Shown here: piece by piece, positions 24,051 to 36,422 of the stretch | How the letters are laid out: every line of letters starts with the position of its first letter | Numbering within the stretch: position 1 is the stretch's first letter | Origin: Oscheius onirici | Taxonomy: Eukaryota > Nematoda > Chromadorea > Rhabditida > Rhabditidae | Length of the DNA: 64,000 bases | Assembly: GCA_932521025.1 (NCBI GenBank) | Contig: OW051472.1 | Coordinates: forward strand, 7,564,001 to 7,628,000 | Direction of reading: 5' to 3' | Program-made: the position numbers and the translations under genes | Notes under the pieces: model-generated | Seen by the model: only the letters and a program-made list of their open reading frames with translations | Databases searched by the model: none | Told to the model about the DNA's origin: nothing

Positions 24051-25275
24051 GGCAGACTCCCTCTTGATTGATTGAATAACTGAAGTTTCAGGACAAAGAA
24101 TTAGTTACAAAACACAATAAACGCTTATATTTTTTCGAAAGGGAAATATAAACTCACAAACGTTAATTAGCCTCTTGTTTGCCCCAAATATTCTCCAGCC
24201 TCTTCTTCAAGGTAAAAGATTCAAACTTACCGGCCTCGTCTTTCTGCTCAACGAGAACAAGGACTGGAGGAAGGATCAGGAAGCTCTTCAAATAGAAGAG
24301 TGCCAGTGGATAACGACTTTACTTTGACTCACAAAGATTGCGTCCGGGTAGCTGTCACCAAGTTCCGGACGGAGTCAAGCTGACCCTTACTGTCGACAAG
24401 AGGTAGATATCTACTGGAAAACTGGAGTCACGGTACGGTGGAGAAGGAAACTTCTGACGATCTAAATTCGCTCAATTTTCCAAAGGCGCACGTACACGCA
24501 ATTGGCAATTTTGCAAACGGGAAGCATGTTTTAGAAATGTCTTTATTTCTCCTTGAAGAGAAATTTCGAGTTAACGGGCAACTGAATCACCTCAATGGAA
24601 TTCAGGTCTATGTGGAACAGGGAGCCATGATCAGATACACTCCAGTCGTGGTCTTCTCCATTCTGCACTGGTTCTCAGTTCAGCCGGGAGGGTGAGGCTT
24701 CGCGATAATAACCAGGTATTTTATATGTGGTCTGTTCAAAAAGACGAGGGATTACCGTAAGATTTTAGCTCTTCCCTTCGAGATCCACTTAGCACCCCAA
24801 AAATTGGATACTCTGCCAACAAATTCCAATTTTCGCTGCATATCGCTTAAATCTGTTGGCTGAGTATCCAACTTTTGCGTACTATGAGGGTCTCGAAGAG
24901 AAGAGCTAAAATTTTACGGAATTCCCTCTTTTTTTTTGAACAGACCATAACCACTCTTTTCACCTTTGATTCTATCTCTTTTCCAGTCATCCAAAAAGTA
25001 GATTTCTCGGCCAATAAGTTTATTGTGCAGCTGACACATCCGAATAACAAATTAGAGAGATCAGAGAAGAGAGATCTGTTGCTGTGTCGAGACAGTCTTG
25101 TTGTTACTCTTACGAAAAGATACATATGGCGACCGGGAGATTCGACTACTGCCGCCGCCAGCTCTTGTAGTACAAGATACGTCCTTCTCGACGCAGGAAT
25201 ATTTCTGCTGTTGGCCATGAGAGCAGCACCAACCGAAGCAGAATCTGAAGCGTTTTTATGGTTTCTTGAGAATGG
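24051..25275. other. Region between genes with no resolvable gene; contains a foldback element
   Basis: Several plus-strand frames are open here (24212-24360, 24438-24695, 24990-25312) and some GT/AG pairs exist, but no combination gave a phased model with a recognisable domain. The last frame would overlap the 3' end of the neighbouring GPCR in antisense. A poorly conserved gene interrupted by the foldback element at 24728-24947 cannot be excluded. Confidence 0.35.
24728..24947. mobile_element. Foldback/MITE-like element with about 95-bp imperfect inverted arms
   Basis: The left end TGGTCTGTTC and the right end GAACAGACCA are perfect inverted repeats. Pairing continues inward through ATTTTAGCTCTTC / GAAGAGCTAAAAT and TTGGATACTC / GAGTATCCAA to a short loop of about 30 bp. 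The whole is a 220-bp hairpin with no coding capacity. No clear target-site duplication was seen at the ends. Confidence 0.7.
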
Positions 25276-27038
25276 TTACCGTAATAGGGCTACGAAACGC
25301 GTGTGGAAGTGACGACAGCACATGATGTAGATGACAGGGTTGGCGCTTGAGCTGAAAAGGGATGTTAAAGGGATACAGGGGCAAAGATCCCCCCCCCCCC
25401 GTACTTGTAGCTACAGGATTTAAGCCTGTAGCCCTTCGAAGGATTTTCAACTCTCATTTCATCTATCAGTATCATTGTACATCTTTTCTGAATAAACACT
25501 ACTACTACTAAAGATGAAGAGTCACAGATGTGGGATTATCTAATCTTTCTCTTACAGTTCTTGTCCGGACCCTAGCTTGAGCTCTGTTCGGTCTCTGTGT
25601 ATCAATCATACGGAGTTCGGCAGCATCTATGCATCTGATCTAATTTTACGCGTTCTCTTACAAACTACTTTACTATCCTCGTTCGCAGTAATCAGGAAAT
25701 CCGAATTTTTCAAGCAGTTCAGACAGAATCTAGCGTACTGAGCACCTTACCTAGAGACAGAGAAGGCGTTGAGAGCCAGACGTAGCCAACTTTCCATCTT
25801 GACCGGTCGTTTGTAGATCGACTCCCAGATAAAGATTCCCTGGATCGGTGTGTAGCACAGTCCGTACAGACACATGGAGATGATCAACATCCGAACTACA
25901 GCTCTCCTCAGTTTCAGCACGGCTGCTTGTTGAGTCTCGTCAGCAATGGCTCCATCTACCGTTGCTCCCCAAAGAACGCGTCCCATGATAGAGTACAGAA
26001 CTGTCAGCAAGACCAGCGGAAAGGCGTAGAGGATGCTGAATTCGGCCCATTTGAAAATTGTTCTGAAATGGCGTGAGTAAAGTCATCATGTCTACTCACT
26101 TGATCTCCTTGGAAATGCCAAGCCAGCCGCAGTAGACAATGTCATTGCGACCAATCAAGGTTCCCTGGGACAAGAAGTACGGAGTGGCAAAGGCCAGAGC
26201 GACTGCCCATACGAGCACGAGGATGACTATCTGGAAAGGTTGAGTGAGAATAAAGTGACGGAATTTTACCGTAGTCCGATGAGAGAAACGCTGCATACGG
26301 AGGGGAGAACAGATGGCCATAAAACGTTCGATTCCAATGGACATCTGATAGTTTTTTTGTACAATTTGGTGTTATCCCACTGTTCAACTCGAGCAGCTTG
26401 CTCGCTTTGGTTTCTTTTAGAAAGATATTTTAGAAAGAACCCCCAAAAACAAAGCGCGTTTGGATCGTCGGAAAGTAACTCTGCCATTGGATTGGAAAGG
26501 TAATCAGTACACTTCCAACTCATTATTCTGTTTGAACCACCAGTAACTTCACTTTTTTTCCCTTTACGACCTACATCGCGAGTCTTTCTAATCAGCATAA
26601 GGGTCTTCCTCCAGCTCTAATTAACAAATTACCTGAAGAAGGACACTAGAGTAAAGAAAATACTCTTGTAGGAACCGAATAATGCGACAAGATACGAGCG
26701 GGAACAGCCATCCGTGGTCAAGGATTGCCATTGCCATGTCGGGAGCTGTGAAGAGGAGGTGACCTGGAAGAAGAATTCATTCAGAACACTTTTCTCTCAC
26801 CAATGTCGGCAACAGCTAAATTCAGGAGGAATTGATTGACGGAAGAATGCAAGAGCTTGCGGTCAGTGATGATGACGCAGACGACGAAGGCATTTCCACA
26901 GACTCCTAGTAGAACAATCGAGCCGAAGATTATGGCAAAGGCCAGGGCGGAAGGAATGGAACGACAGACTATGCAGGTGGCGACGGCCGGAACGGCTGTG
27001 GTCACATTCAGAAGCAGACTGACAGCTGTTGTCTCCAT
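25276..27038 (-). CDS. Class A (rhodopsin-like) peptide-type GPCR
   Basis: The start ATG is at 27036-27038 (METTAVSLLLN), just after a TTTCAG acceptor. The N-terminus has an NVT sequon. TM1 has the GN motif (SIVLLGVCGNAFVVCVII), TM2 LNLAVADI, TM3 ends GIERFMAICSPLRM (ERF in place of DRY), TM4 is VILVLVWAVALAFATPYFL, then a loop Cys (YCGWLG), TM5 FSILYAFPLVLLTVLYSIMG, TM6 MLIISMCLYGLCYTP, and TM7 SSANPVIYIMCC (NPxxY), then RHFHTRFVALLR and TAA. The layout is that of invertebrate neuropeptide receptors (NPR/CKR-like); subtype and ligand cannot be told. Introns are mostly short, except one of about 290 bp before TM3 and one of about 400 bp before TM7. Confidence 0.88.
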
Positions 27039-29672
27039 TTTTAGGTCATCTGAAAGTGTCCTTTTAGGAAGCGGGAAACAGGTGCCAAAGAGGGCAGCCA
27101 TGGAGATGGTTGGCGCAACATTCAGATGATAGAATATGCAAGAGGAGAGGGACAGATCGGGAAACCTAGTGAAGGAAACGTGCAAGAGATACTGAAAGAC
27201 GTAAAAAAGGAGGCGGAGACTCGTGGGAAAGGTTTTGTGAGATGGAGGGTCAAGTCGGAACCGAGAAGGAATATCCGATGACGCGCCTTGGTCAAGCAGT
27301 TCCGGTAGACGTTGATCTCGGGGAGAACGGACAGATGCACGTAGATTAGTTCAGTAAGTAAACAATTTTACGGTATTTCATGAGCTCTTGAAAGTTTGCT
27401 TCGAAGCCGCGGGAAAAGATGACTACTGATTCTTGTTGTCTTTTCCCACAGCCTGCAAATCATTCAAAGATCTTGTCCTTCATCACTTCCATCCTTTTAT
27501 GACCTGCATCGTGATTCTTTCTAATCATTCTAAAGCCCAGTTTACAGCTCAAAAACTGTGAAACTATTTAGGTGAATGTAGAAGTTACTGCCAGAAGAAG
27601 AACACTTACAGGGATAATCTCATCGGAGAAGATGAGCTTGGATTCAGAACTGAATCAGGCGAAGATTTAACAGGATAAGGGCCTGAATCTTTTAACCATC
27701 TGAAGGCGTGAGAGAAACAGTCAACTGAACTCTCTTCTAGATCTTAAAGGTGGAGAGTATGAGATCAGTCAGCAGTCTACTGAAAGAACCAGACAGAAAC
27801 TGAGACGAAGAAGGAACAAACCTGACATGAATCATCTGCGAAACAGAATAACAAACAGCCAGATCAGTACATTCGTGTCAGTTTCTACAATTTCCGTGCG
27901 TGAGTCTGAGAACACAAAAACAACAGAATTCCAGATCACAATCAAGGGAAGATTTTGAACAGTTGGCTGCTCCTAACGGATGTTCAGCCCGTCGTGCAGG
28001 AGTCATCGAAAAAACTGCAATTGAATTGATCTCGGCTGAGTGACATGAGTCTTTCGACCACCCACTATAAGGGGAAGAGGGAGGAAGTGATTGAGTCAGA
28101 GGGGCTAAAACAGGGAGCAGCAAAGCAAATAGGATGGCTCGATTACATGGGAGAGAGAATAGAAGTTCAAATATGGGCAGACGAGCGATCTACTCTGCAA
28201 AACATGCTCAAGATTCGGTTCACTTTTACGATATTCAAACCAAACTTATTAAAACCAGCGTTTTTCTATAGCCAAAGCTGGTTTCTGTGTGATTGTTGAA
28301 GAAATTTCATGAGAAACGTCCAAATCATCCAAAACTACGCTGTTGAAGGGTATGGTTTAGCTATCCGAATCATGTGGCATTGATTCGAGTCAAAAACTGC
28401 GAAAGAGCTGCGTATTTCAGGTTCAAGGAGACAGTTGCTCGTTGCTCAGTGTTTCTTCCCACTGACCTGTTGAATTTTAACAAGTAATGAATTATTATCC
28501 ATGAGCTACAATAGAATCTGACTTCGCTGGTCCCTCCGGATCAAAAAGTGAAACAATCTTGACAGTCTAGACCAAAAGAGTGTCCCAGTGAGAATGCTTC
28601 GGTAAAGACGAGTTTTTGGTCAAGAAAAAATGGATCCACTTACTGCAACTTGTCAGATTTCGCAGTGTGGTTGGTTCCTGTCAAAAGGCGCTGCCTGGAA
28701 AACGGACATGTTTGGTTTGAGCGGGCGCCTTTCTTTCTAGCCTCTTTGTTCGCAAGAACAGGGCAAGAATTAGAGAATTTAACATTAGGGAAAGTGAGTC
28801 AAAGAAATACTTGACGGAAAAAAGATCATTGTTAGGATGACTGATTGGCCTGGAACTGTATTTGAGAGTTAGAAGATCCAAGAAAGAACATGCAAAATGA
28901 AAGAAATGTTTCTAATTAGAGCCTCGTGATTACTCTTCTGTTCAGCGTGAGAGGTCGTTCTTTTGCTACCTGTCTGCGTAGAAGTTTAGCTATGGGAAAG
29001 GAGGGGAATCGTTCAAAACTGACTCCCGAACAAGGTGCGAAATGGCCGATGACCTTGACTTGGTCTCTTTTTTGAGTATAAGTGTCCGAGAGAGTACAAA
29101 TCGCGAGAAAAGAGGGCGTTATGAGAGGATTCAGCAGGAACAAAAAAGACATTGGATTAGACGCAGACGACACATAACTGCCAAAGACATTGCAGTCGAG
29201 CACGCGCGTAGTTCTTTTTTTTTCTAATTGAATTGAGGCTGTCCAGATATAAAGATGGGAGGCCTTTTAGGAAGTTTCTTACTTTTAACACAAGAAGAGC
29301 TCAAACAACTGCTTCAGTTTTCCTAAATAAGTCATCGAAACGACTAGATTTTAGACGGTTTCCATGGGCTTCCGCCTAGGTTACCCGTATGATTTAGCAG
29401 TCTCATTTTTGGGAAGAGCGACTAATGCACGGCTGCTGCATAAACGAAATGCGTCAGAGAGTGTCTTAAATTTACGAGGCATTAATTGAACTTTGATGAA
29501 ATCTCTCTCTTCGTTCGCAATGCAGAGCTGAAGACAACATTCCCATGTGCATAAAGCGCTCATGAGGGCATGGGAAGTGTTCCTATCAGGGGTATATCGA
29601 GGAATATTTTATGAAAAGCTGAATAGAATTGTACATTTTCCAACAACAAAAGTAACAAAAATAAGATGAAAA
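27039..29672. other. Intergenic stretch of 2.6 kb, no supported gene
   Basis: Open frames such as 27878-28123 (-), 28045-28299 (+) and 28916-29203 (-) have no motif, no signal peptide and no phased splice partners. The part just above 27038 is expected to carry the promoter and 5' UTR of the GPCR. Confidence 0.45.
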
Positions 29673-31728
29673 TCACAACTCTTTGCTCATATACGGCCCG
29701 TCGAGTTCGTAGCCGAGCTTTCGGTAATAGTCGCGAGTACCGACTCCCGAAATGACAGCAATCTTCGTCGATCCGTGTTCTTCTTTGGCAATTCTGGCCG
29801 CTTCTTCCATCAAAAGTTGCCCGAAGCCCTGATGTTGGAATTTGGACGGGTCTCTGTTCGAGACGGAAACGACGGAGCCATACACGTGGAGTTCGCGAAC
29901 CACGGAGACGTCTCCCTAGAATTTTTTTTTCTCGAGATGAAAGAAGAGAAAAGTACCTGTAATTCGGGACGATGAGCCTTGTCCGTGATCTTGCGTAGTC
30001 TCAAAAGCCCGATTAGAATGTCCTGATTCGGATCCTCATAGGCCAAGAAGGTCTCCCAGCCGCCATTTGCTACGTAATCACGTCGAATGAGCTCCACGTC
30101 GTAGGGACGGATCTTGTTGTGAATTTCCTGCAAAATAATTTTTAAAAATAGTCCAGACAGTTTGTAAAATGTAAAATGAACGAAACAGGAAATGTTTTGC
30201 TGTACTGTACTTGGACTCTCGTTCAAATAGGCAAATAAACAAATAAAAACTTTTAAAAAAGAACCTGAATTCCGACTTCTCTCGTTCTCACGTCCCTACA
30301 TGATAGACCGAGCTGCTTCATTCTGGCCAAGGCATGTTCTCGCAAATTGCCGTGTTCGACTCCCGACGAGACGAGCGGCATTGGAATGTCTCTCTGTACT
30401 CTGTAGACTCTCGTCCAAGGCGGAACGAGAGCAAGGATTCGCGCGATGAGATCCACGAGAACGGACGGCTGATAACTCTTGTACATTCCATTTTTCCATA
30501 GCTCGTAAAGGCCCGTTCCACGAATGACCAAAGTCGGGTAGAGTTTTAGTCCATCTGGACGGAAATCTGGATTCTGAAAGTCGAATTTTCGGGGAAAAGG
30601 GACACGGAAATACCTGGAAGAGCTCGACAAATTGTTCAATATCGCGTTCCAGTCCGACATTGGGTAGATCCGGCATCATGTGAATGACTACCTTGTAGCC
30701 TGTATCTTTTGACATGTGGAATGTTTCGCAGACACTTTGAACCTGAATGTCTCGTAAAATGGATATAACAATTCAAAATTACCGTATGTCCTCTGTTCGT
30801 ATCTCTAGCTACATCTTCATATGTCGATTGAACGCCAATTTCGAGTCGCGTACAACCGTAGAGAAGCATATCGTTCAAATGGCGCGGCAGACAGTAGTCG
30901 GGTCGAGTCTCAATCGTAATTCCAATGCATTTCATCTTGCTCCGCTCGGAAAAGGCGACGGCTTCTTTGACATTAGCCGAGGTGTGACCGCTCAAGGCAT
31001 CGTGGAGGTTTCGGATAAAAAAGTCGCGATAGTCTTCGGGCAGAGACATGAAAGTACCTCCCATCACGATAAACTCGACCTGCAAACGAAATTTGTCGAC
31101 AAAACTGAAAACTCAACCTTATCGATGGAATGTCCCAGATTAGCCAGCTGTGTGATTCTTCCTCTCGTCTGTAGATATGGATTATACCTAAATTTATTCT
31201 TATATTTACGAAAAAGATCCTCTTCCAACCTTGCTCTTATCGCTCGCATACTCGTCGGTTCATAGCCTGTGTAGCTCTGCGTAGAATACTCGAAATCGGA
31301 ATCAGGGCCGCCTAAGCTTGATTTTTCTTGAAAAGTAACAAGAACTGACCAGGGCAGTAAACACAGATGTTTCCAGTGAAATTGATGTGTGGACAGCGAT
31401 GTGGCTTGCTCATAACGGCTACGACGGCGATTCCCGAGGCTGTTCTCACCGGTTTGGCTTTCAACTTGGGTAAAAGGGCTTCTTTGAAGTCGATGGGGAC
31501 GCCGGCAATGATATCCACGAGCTTTGGCTGCGAGCTGAGCCCATATTTTTGAGAAATCTTAATTTGAGCAGTAAATTAGACGGAAAATGAACTCACGGTG
31601 CATTTTAGACGATTCAAATTGACATCCTTGGCCGCACGATGAGATTCGATGAGATTGGCTACGATTTCGTTGATGGCCATCTGCATCAGCTCGCGAGTTG
31701 AGCGGCCGCTAATATCCGCAGTCACCAT
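29673..31728 (-). CDS. ELP3: Elongator catalytic subunit ELP3 (radical SAM tRNA-modifying acetyltransferase)
   Basis: Catalytic subunit of Elongator, which starts the wobble-uridine modification (xcm5U) of cytosolic tRNAs. Start ATG 31726-31728 ([20 protein letters not shown]), stop at 29673-29675. The radical-SAM cluster motif [14 protein letters not shown] is followed by [20 protein letters not shown], then [87 protein letters not shown] and [17 protein letters not shown]. The C-terminal GNAT domain holds [11 protein letters not shown], the acetyl-CoA loop [15 protein letters not shown] and [17 protein letters not shown]. About eight exons with short introns give roughly the usual 550 residues. 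All catalytic motifs are intact. In Caenorhabditis the gene is elpc-3. Confidence 0.98.
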
Positions 31729-32090
31729 TCTGAAAATTACTGGATCTTGAAAGGTAAACGATGGAATAGACGAAAAAGGTGGAAAAAGAAGGATGAGAGC
31801 AAATCTGCGCGTTTGCTCGAAAATAGCACTTTTATGAAAGAATATCATAAAATTTCGCAAGGCTATATTTTTACCGGTTTACTTTTGTCATGCGCATTGG
31901 ACTTTCACATTATCTTTGAGAGAAAAGAAGAGAGAAATGAGAGAAAAAAACAAAGTAAAAAAAGAATAATATAAATGAGAATAGATTTTTGAAAACATCT
32001 TGGAAATACAGCCTAGCCGTTCCAGGACCAGGACCACTGCTTATGGATGGATGTCGGGCCTGGGGCTCTGGACCAGGGGTGTACGAAATT
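31729..32090. other. Short intergenic region upstream of ELP3
   Basis: A purine-rich stretch (AGAAAAGAAGAGAG...) and a G/C-rich patch near 32010-32080. No gene was seen. It should contain the ELP3 promoter. Confidence 0.4.
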
Positions 32091-32387
32091 TTAAAGCATA
32101 GGAGTACCTGCACGGAGACGACTTGAGCCTAAATCATTTGACCCAATCACATTTTTGAGCGGAGGCGTGACAGGCACAGAATACTTTTTCAGTAGCCGAA
32201 AAAAACCCGTGCAAGAAGAAGAAACTGTTCTCGGAAAGAGCCTCACAATCATCCACTGCCGTTCTTTGTAATTATCTTTTAAATCTTCTAGAACACTGCC
32301 AGTCCGAGTTCCAGGAGGTGAAGTAATCTCGAAACGAAACATTGCGTTGAATTTCGTGCTTGATAAAGAGTTCTTCAGAACGCCCAT
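32091..32387 (-). CDS. Possible small single-exon gene, 98 codons
   Basis: An uninterrupted ATG-initiated frame beginning MGVLKNSLSSTKFNAMF and ending at 32091. Composition is ordinary, with FRFEITSPPGT and ERQWMIVRLFP in the middle, and there is no signal peptide or transmembrane segment. It lies in the same orientation and only 90 bp downstream of the zinc-finger gene, so it could be 3' UTR sequence of that gene. The family is not recognised. Confidence 0.25.
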   Translation of the reverse strand: MGVLKNSLSSTKFNAMFRFEITSPPGTRTGSVLEDLKDNYKERQWMIVRLFPRTVSSSCTGFFRLLKKYSVPVTPPLKNVIGSNDLGSSRLRAGTPML

Positions 32388-32476
32388 AATATAAAATATA
32401 TTTGAAAACTGGCAAAACTAGGACAAACTAAAGAAGAAGAGAACCGGGAGAGATGCTGAGAAATAACAAAGTAGAC

Positions 32477-34497
32477 CTAATATAAATAGGGCCACGTAAA
32501 AAAATGAAGTCGGAGACTAGCCGCTTGGATCATGTCGATTGTCGCCCTGAAAATGTACATTTTACGAAGAACCCCAGTTATTTTAATCGATGCGAAAAAA
32601 AAAACTTACTTGACTATCATCCTGATTGTCCGGAAGACGGTCCCAATCGGATCCACACGAATTTCCGAGAAGTCGATATCTAAAAAGGGGCAGTTTTTAA
32701 GATTGAAAAGGAAAGAATTAACCCGTAGGAATACTGATTACCGCCTCGTGATATAACCCTCTGTCTCTGAAGCGGATGGCTGATCTGTTTTTCCGGATTG
32801 CTTTGCCCGCCCAATGGGATACAGTTGTCAGCTGACAGTACAACCTGACACATGTTTTCTTCTCTCTGAACGTTTTTATATATCTCAAGACAAAAATTTA
32901 ACAACCTTGACAACAACTCCGCTGTTTTTCACCTTCTTTCTAATCTTTTCCTTGACGAATATTATGTCGTCATCTTGGACCGGACTGGCAGTTTCTGCCA
33001 TCTGCTGCTCCTCTACTGGGGCATCTCCTGCAGCAGTTTTAAGCTTCAGGCCAGGTAGAATGTTCTTGACTTCTTCGAAGGGGAAAACGAGAGGCGAATC
33101 GGGTTCTACGTCGCGTGCAATTTCCGGCTTTGGCTGTTTCCCTTCTGGAGCACCTCCTCCAGTAGTTGTAGGAGCCGAGACCGACAGAATGTTCTGGTGG
33201 TCTTCGGAGGAGAAAACGAGAGGCGAATCGAATTCTTCGTCGTTGTCAACTACCTGAATTTATTAATTACTATAAGAGAAAGAGTTTGGCTAACTAACGA
33301 TAGTGTCAGCTCGGGGTGTTGACGAGGGGCGGAAACATACGCGGAAAATCTGCGTTAGTAGTTTAGTTTGGCGAAATCGCTTGACCTCGAAGGCTTTTCT
33401 CTTCTCATCCTCAAGCGACAACTGCCAATCTTCTGACAGATTGTGGTCTTTCTGAAATTTGGAAAGTGTCGCATTATTTTGTGAAAACATGCAGAGTTAC
33501 TCGAAAACTGAATAAAGCCCCCTACCTTGACATGCCTGTTCAAAGTTCTTAGATAGAATGCTCCAAAATGGCAGTTCTCGATTGGACAGGAAAGTTTTTC
33601 ATGGAGATGTGTCTCGACGGCGTGCTTTTTTCTCTCTCCATAAGTTGCGAACATCTTCTGACAGAGCTGGCACTCCTTAGAATTCTTTCTCCTCTTCTTG
33701 GAGCCGATGAGAACAATTTGGGACGACTTTTGTTTGCCCTTCGTCTCCTCGGATGTAGTCTGTGCATCTTCCGGAGTGACTTCGGTGTACGCCCTCTTCA
33801 GATTTTTCTTCCTGAAAAACGTACAGCTATGCATCTAGAGCACAGCTTACGCGTTTGATTCTTCTCTCGACTTGGACGGGCTCGACTTCTTTCGCTGCTT
33901 TGAAGGCACTGTCGAAATCTTCGTGGACATCGGAGACGATGGAGCAGGCGGAGAAGACTTCCTAGACGTCCGATAGAGCTCTTTCTTTGTTTTTGGCTCA
34001 CAATCTCGCAGTTCCTGCTCGCTAAAATCGAAATTACATAAAATGGGGGATAGCGTACAGCGTACAATTCAAAATTCATTTTGGCTCTCTTGGCCACAAT
34101 ATCCTCCGCATTGTAGACTTTCAAAAGTTTTGCGTCCTTTAGCAGCATGTTGACCAGCATTTCGCAGTATGAACTGCTTGTGACCTGAAGTTGGACTATT
34201 CTAGGCCAAAAAGAGGACTGACCATGAATTTGTTATCATGATTCTCCTTCTGGCAATGTTCACCACGATCGTCTTCCGAGTAGAATCTTTCTCGACAAGT
34301 GCTACACGGGTATTTTCTATAAAATTGTTTTTAAGAACAACAAATTGAACAAACTTGTATGAGAGATGCTTGCAGAAGTGCAACGTCAATGCTACTTCAT
34401 TGTCGTAGCTCTTTTGGCAGAGCTGGCAGTCGTAAGAACCTTCGGATCTAAATAGTGATTTTTTAGACAAAAAAATGAAGACTTACGGAGCCGACAT
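32477..34497 (-). CDS. C2H2 zinc-finger protein
   Basis: Minus-strand gene of about nine exons, starting MSAP at 34497 and ending FTWPYLY-TAG at 32477-32479. Four C2H2-type fingers can be read: YDCQLCQKSYDNEVALTLHF with C-KH; YPCSTCRERFYSEDDRGEHC with ENH; ECQLCQKMFATYGERKKH with ETH; and LSCPIENCHFGAFYLRTLNRH with KKDH. Between the finger pairs is a basic Ser/Pro-rich linker (SKQRSRSSPSKSRE, GSKKRRKN) that may be a nuclear localisation signal. The C-terminal half is acidic and contains a duplicated DSPLVF...NIL segment, then DDDIIFVKEKIRKK and a Val-rich stretch. Nuclear DNA or RNA binding is inferred; no orthologue is recognised. Confidence 0.8.
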
Positions 34498-36079
34498 GGC
34501 TCAGTGGCGTCTTCTCGATGTTTATTTACCTAAAATTGTGGAATAAGACCGTTTTTGCATGATACCCCTCGATTCCGTCAAAATAAACTTGTAAAATTGT
34601 GGAATAAGCTCAGAATTAAAAGGACAAATTTAGAGAATATGGCGAAATGGAAAATCTTCAATGTTCGCATCTCGCGAGATCGTAAGCCAAACCGAGTTAA
34701 AAATCAGGGCAATCGTTACGAGACCACTTTTGCCACCAATTCAAAAAAAAATTCCTTCTCAACAGGTCTTTCCCTTTCTTTATTACCTTTCTCTGTTTTG
34801 CCGATGTGGTTGAGCCCTTATCCGATCATCCCCGAAGGGTACTGGACCAGTGGTCCAATCCTTCGTTTATGGTACTATTTATGCATTCGACCCTGTCCAT
34901 TGCCTTCATCGCTCCTCGTCTCCTGCATTTTGGTAAGTTTGTAATCTTCTGAGCCTAAAATACACCCTTCAGATCTTCGACAAAAGTCCTAGAATGGCAC
35001 CTAAAAAGCGCAATGATCGGTTTATTTCGAAGAGAGCAGTAAAAAAAAACCGAAAAATAGTTTCTAACGTTGGTCATGGACCGGTCAGGCCTAGTTCAGT
35101 CTAGAGAAGACTTCATGAAGTGACCATTCCGCTACACCATAGGCATTCCCTCATGGTCCGGTCAAACCCTAGCTTCATTGTGGGTAACAATCATCTAGCC
35201 TACCATTTCAGCCGATACTACCCTTCCGAACAGTTCGAGGAGTGAGATGTTTTGTGAAGGGTTGTTTTGTGAAGGACATCCCAGAAGAATCCAGTTTAAG
35301 AACGAAGCCATATGAGGGACAATGTCGTCAGAAAAAAAAAACTAATAGATGTATTTGCGGGCTCAGGAGGTCACTCCTGTTATGCCACGTAGGGAATCTG
35401 ATTTTGATATGAGTGGGTTCTTTGTCTCTCTTGAATTCTCCTTGTCAACAGGTCTACAATAACTTGGAATTGTATTTTAAGAGTCAAAAAGCTGACGAGG
35501 AAACAAAATGTGAAGTTACGAAGGGGGGGGGGGGCGACTGTCTGGGAAAGAAAGAATCTCGGAATCTCTAGAGAACGGAAATTGCTAATAAGTTTTGACC
35601 CTCAGGCCCATAAATTTTTTTCTATGTGAGATATTGCAAATCTGCAAAATGTCTCCTTTTCTTCTACATTTGGGCTATTTCGTGACAAAAATTCAGACCC
35701 CTAGGGGGTATCTACGAGTTTTGGCAGAGTTTTGAAAGTCTCTCGAGCACCCCACCTACAACATGCAAAAGCCGAAAAGATTCACGGACACCATTTTTCT
35801 AAAGTAAATAATTGAAATAAAGTGTTATAATTAGGCAAACTGTTATAAAATTTAGATACAGCTTTTCAAACAATTAACTATCTCACGCTAACTAACTATC
35901 TTATCAGCACTGTATCTCTCGAGAAATGTTAAGCAGCCATGTCAGGTTATGAGTTAGGCTGTGGAAAACACGATTCGGGTCCCAAATAGTGCCTCCTGCA
36001 AATTTGAGCCGATTTGGATCATGGGAAGTACCCTATCGCCGCCCCCTCAAACAATTACAGGACATTGCGTCTTAAAGAA
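34498..36079. other. Gene-poor, repeat-like DNA
   Basis: No splice-supported gene. It contains one copy of a dispersed repeat (34817-34893), a poly-G run near 35523-35535 and AT-rich noncoding sequence. The plus frame 34555-34944 passes through the dispersed repeat and has no domain, so I do not call it a gene. Confidence 0.4.
34817..34893. repeat. Dispersed repeat, copy 1
   Basis: Shares the blocks CTTATCCGAYCATCCCCGAA, GTTATGGTACTAT-like and CGACCC, in the same order, with a second site at 38125-38184. This copy has an extra palindromic insert around TGGACCAGTGGTCCA. Confidence 0.6.
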
Positions 36080-36241
36080 ATGATCATTCGCTTGCTTTTT
36101 CTTGTAGCAGTCTGTTTTACAGCTGGATGGACAGATGATCCACTTAAAATTGCTCCCAGGTCTGTGTGTGTGTCTGTCGGAAGCTTTAATTGGCAATCAA
36201 AATGGAGCAATTTGTGCGCACAATTAGGGGAAAAGAGTTAG
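36080..36241 (+). CDS. Possible short secreted peptide, 53 codons
   Basis: The frame from ATG 36080 begins MIIRLLFLVAVCFTAGW, a strong signal peptide with likely cleavage before TDDPLKIAP. The predicted mature peptide is about 36 residues with two cysteines and three Trp/Phe aromatics (SFNWQSKWSNLCAQL). It ends at a TAG at 36239-36241. There is no intron and no AATAAA nearby. It lies in repeat-rich DNA, so a chance ORF is quite possible. Confidence 0.3.
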   Translation: MIIRLLFLVAVCFTAGWTDDPLKIAPRSVCVSVGSFNWQSKWSNLCAQLGEKS

Positions 36242-36360
36242 TGTAACAAGTTTAGACAAGTCAATTTGCAAGTGAACTTTGATTATTTTTGACTGGGGAT
36301 AGTTTCCAGACAGTAGAGAATCAAGCGGATTAGGAAAAGGGAAAAGAGTTCAAGGGGGAG

Positions 36361-36422
36361 AAATTAGAAACAGAGAGGGACAGAGAGACAGAGGGACAGA
36401 GGGGGACAGGGGGACAGAGATG
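36361..36422. repeat. Purine-rich simple repeat (GGGACAGA-like)
   Basis: Degenerate tandem copies of GGGACAGA and GAGACAGA across about 60 bp. Confidence 0.8.

Noticed and set aside
25390-25401. Poly-C run as a regulatory or structural element
   Set aside because: A simple homopolymer inside a GPCR intron; nothing else supports a function.
34555-34944. 129-codon plus-strand frame
   Set aside because: It passes through a dispersed repeat copy and low-complexity sequence, with no domain or splice support.
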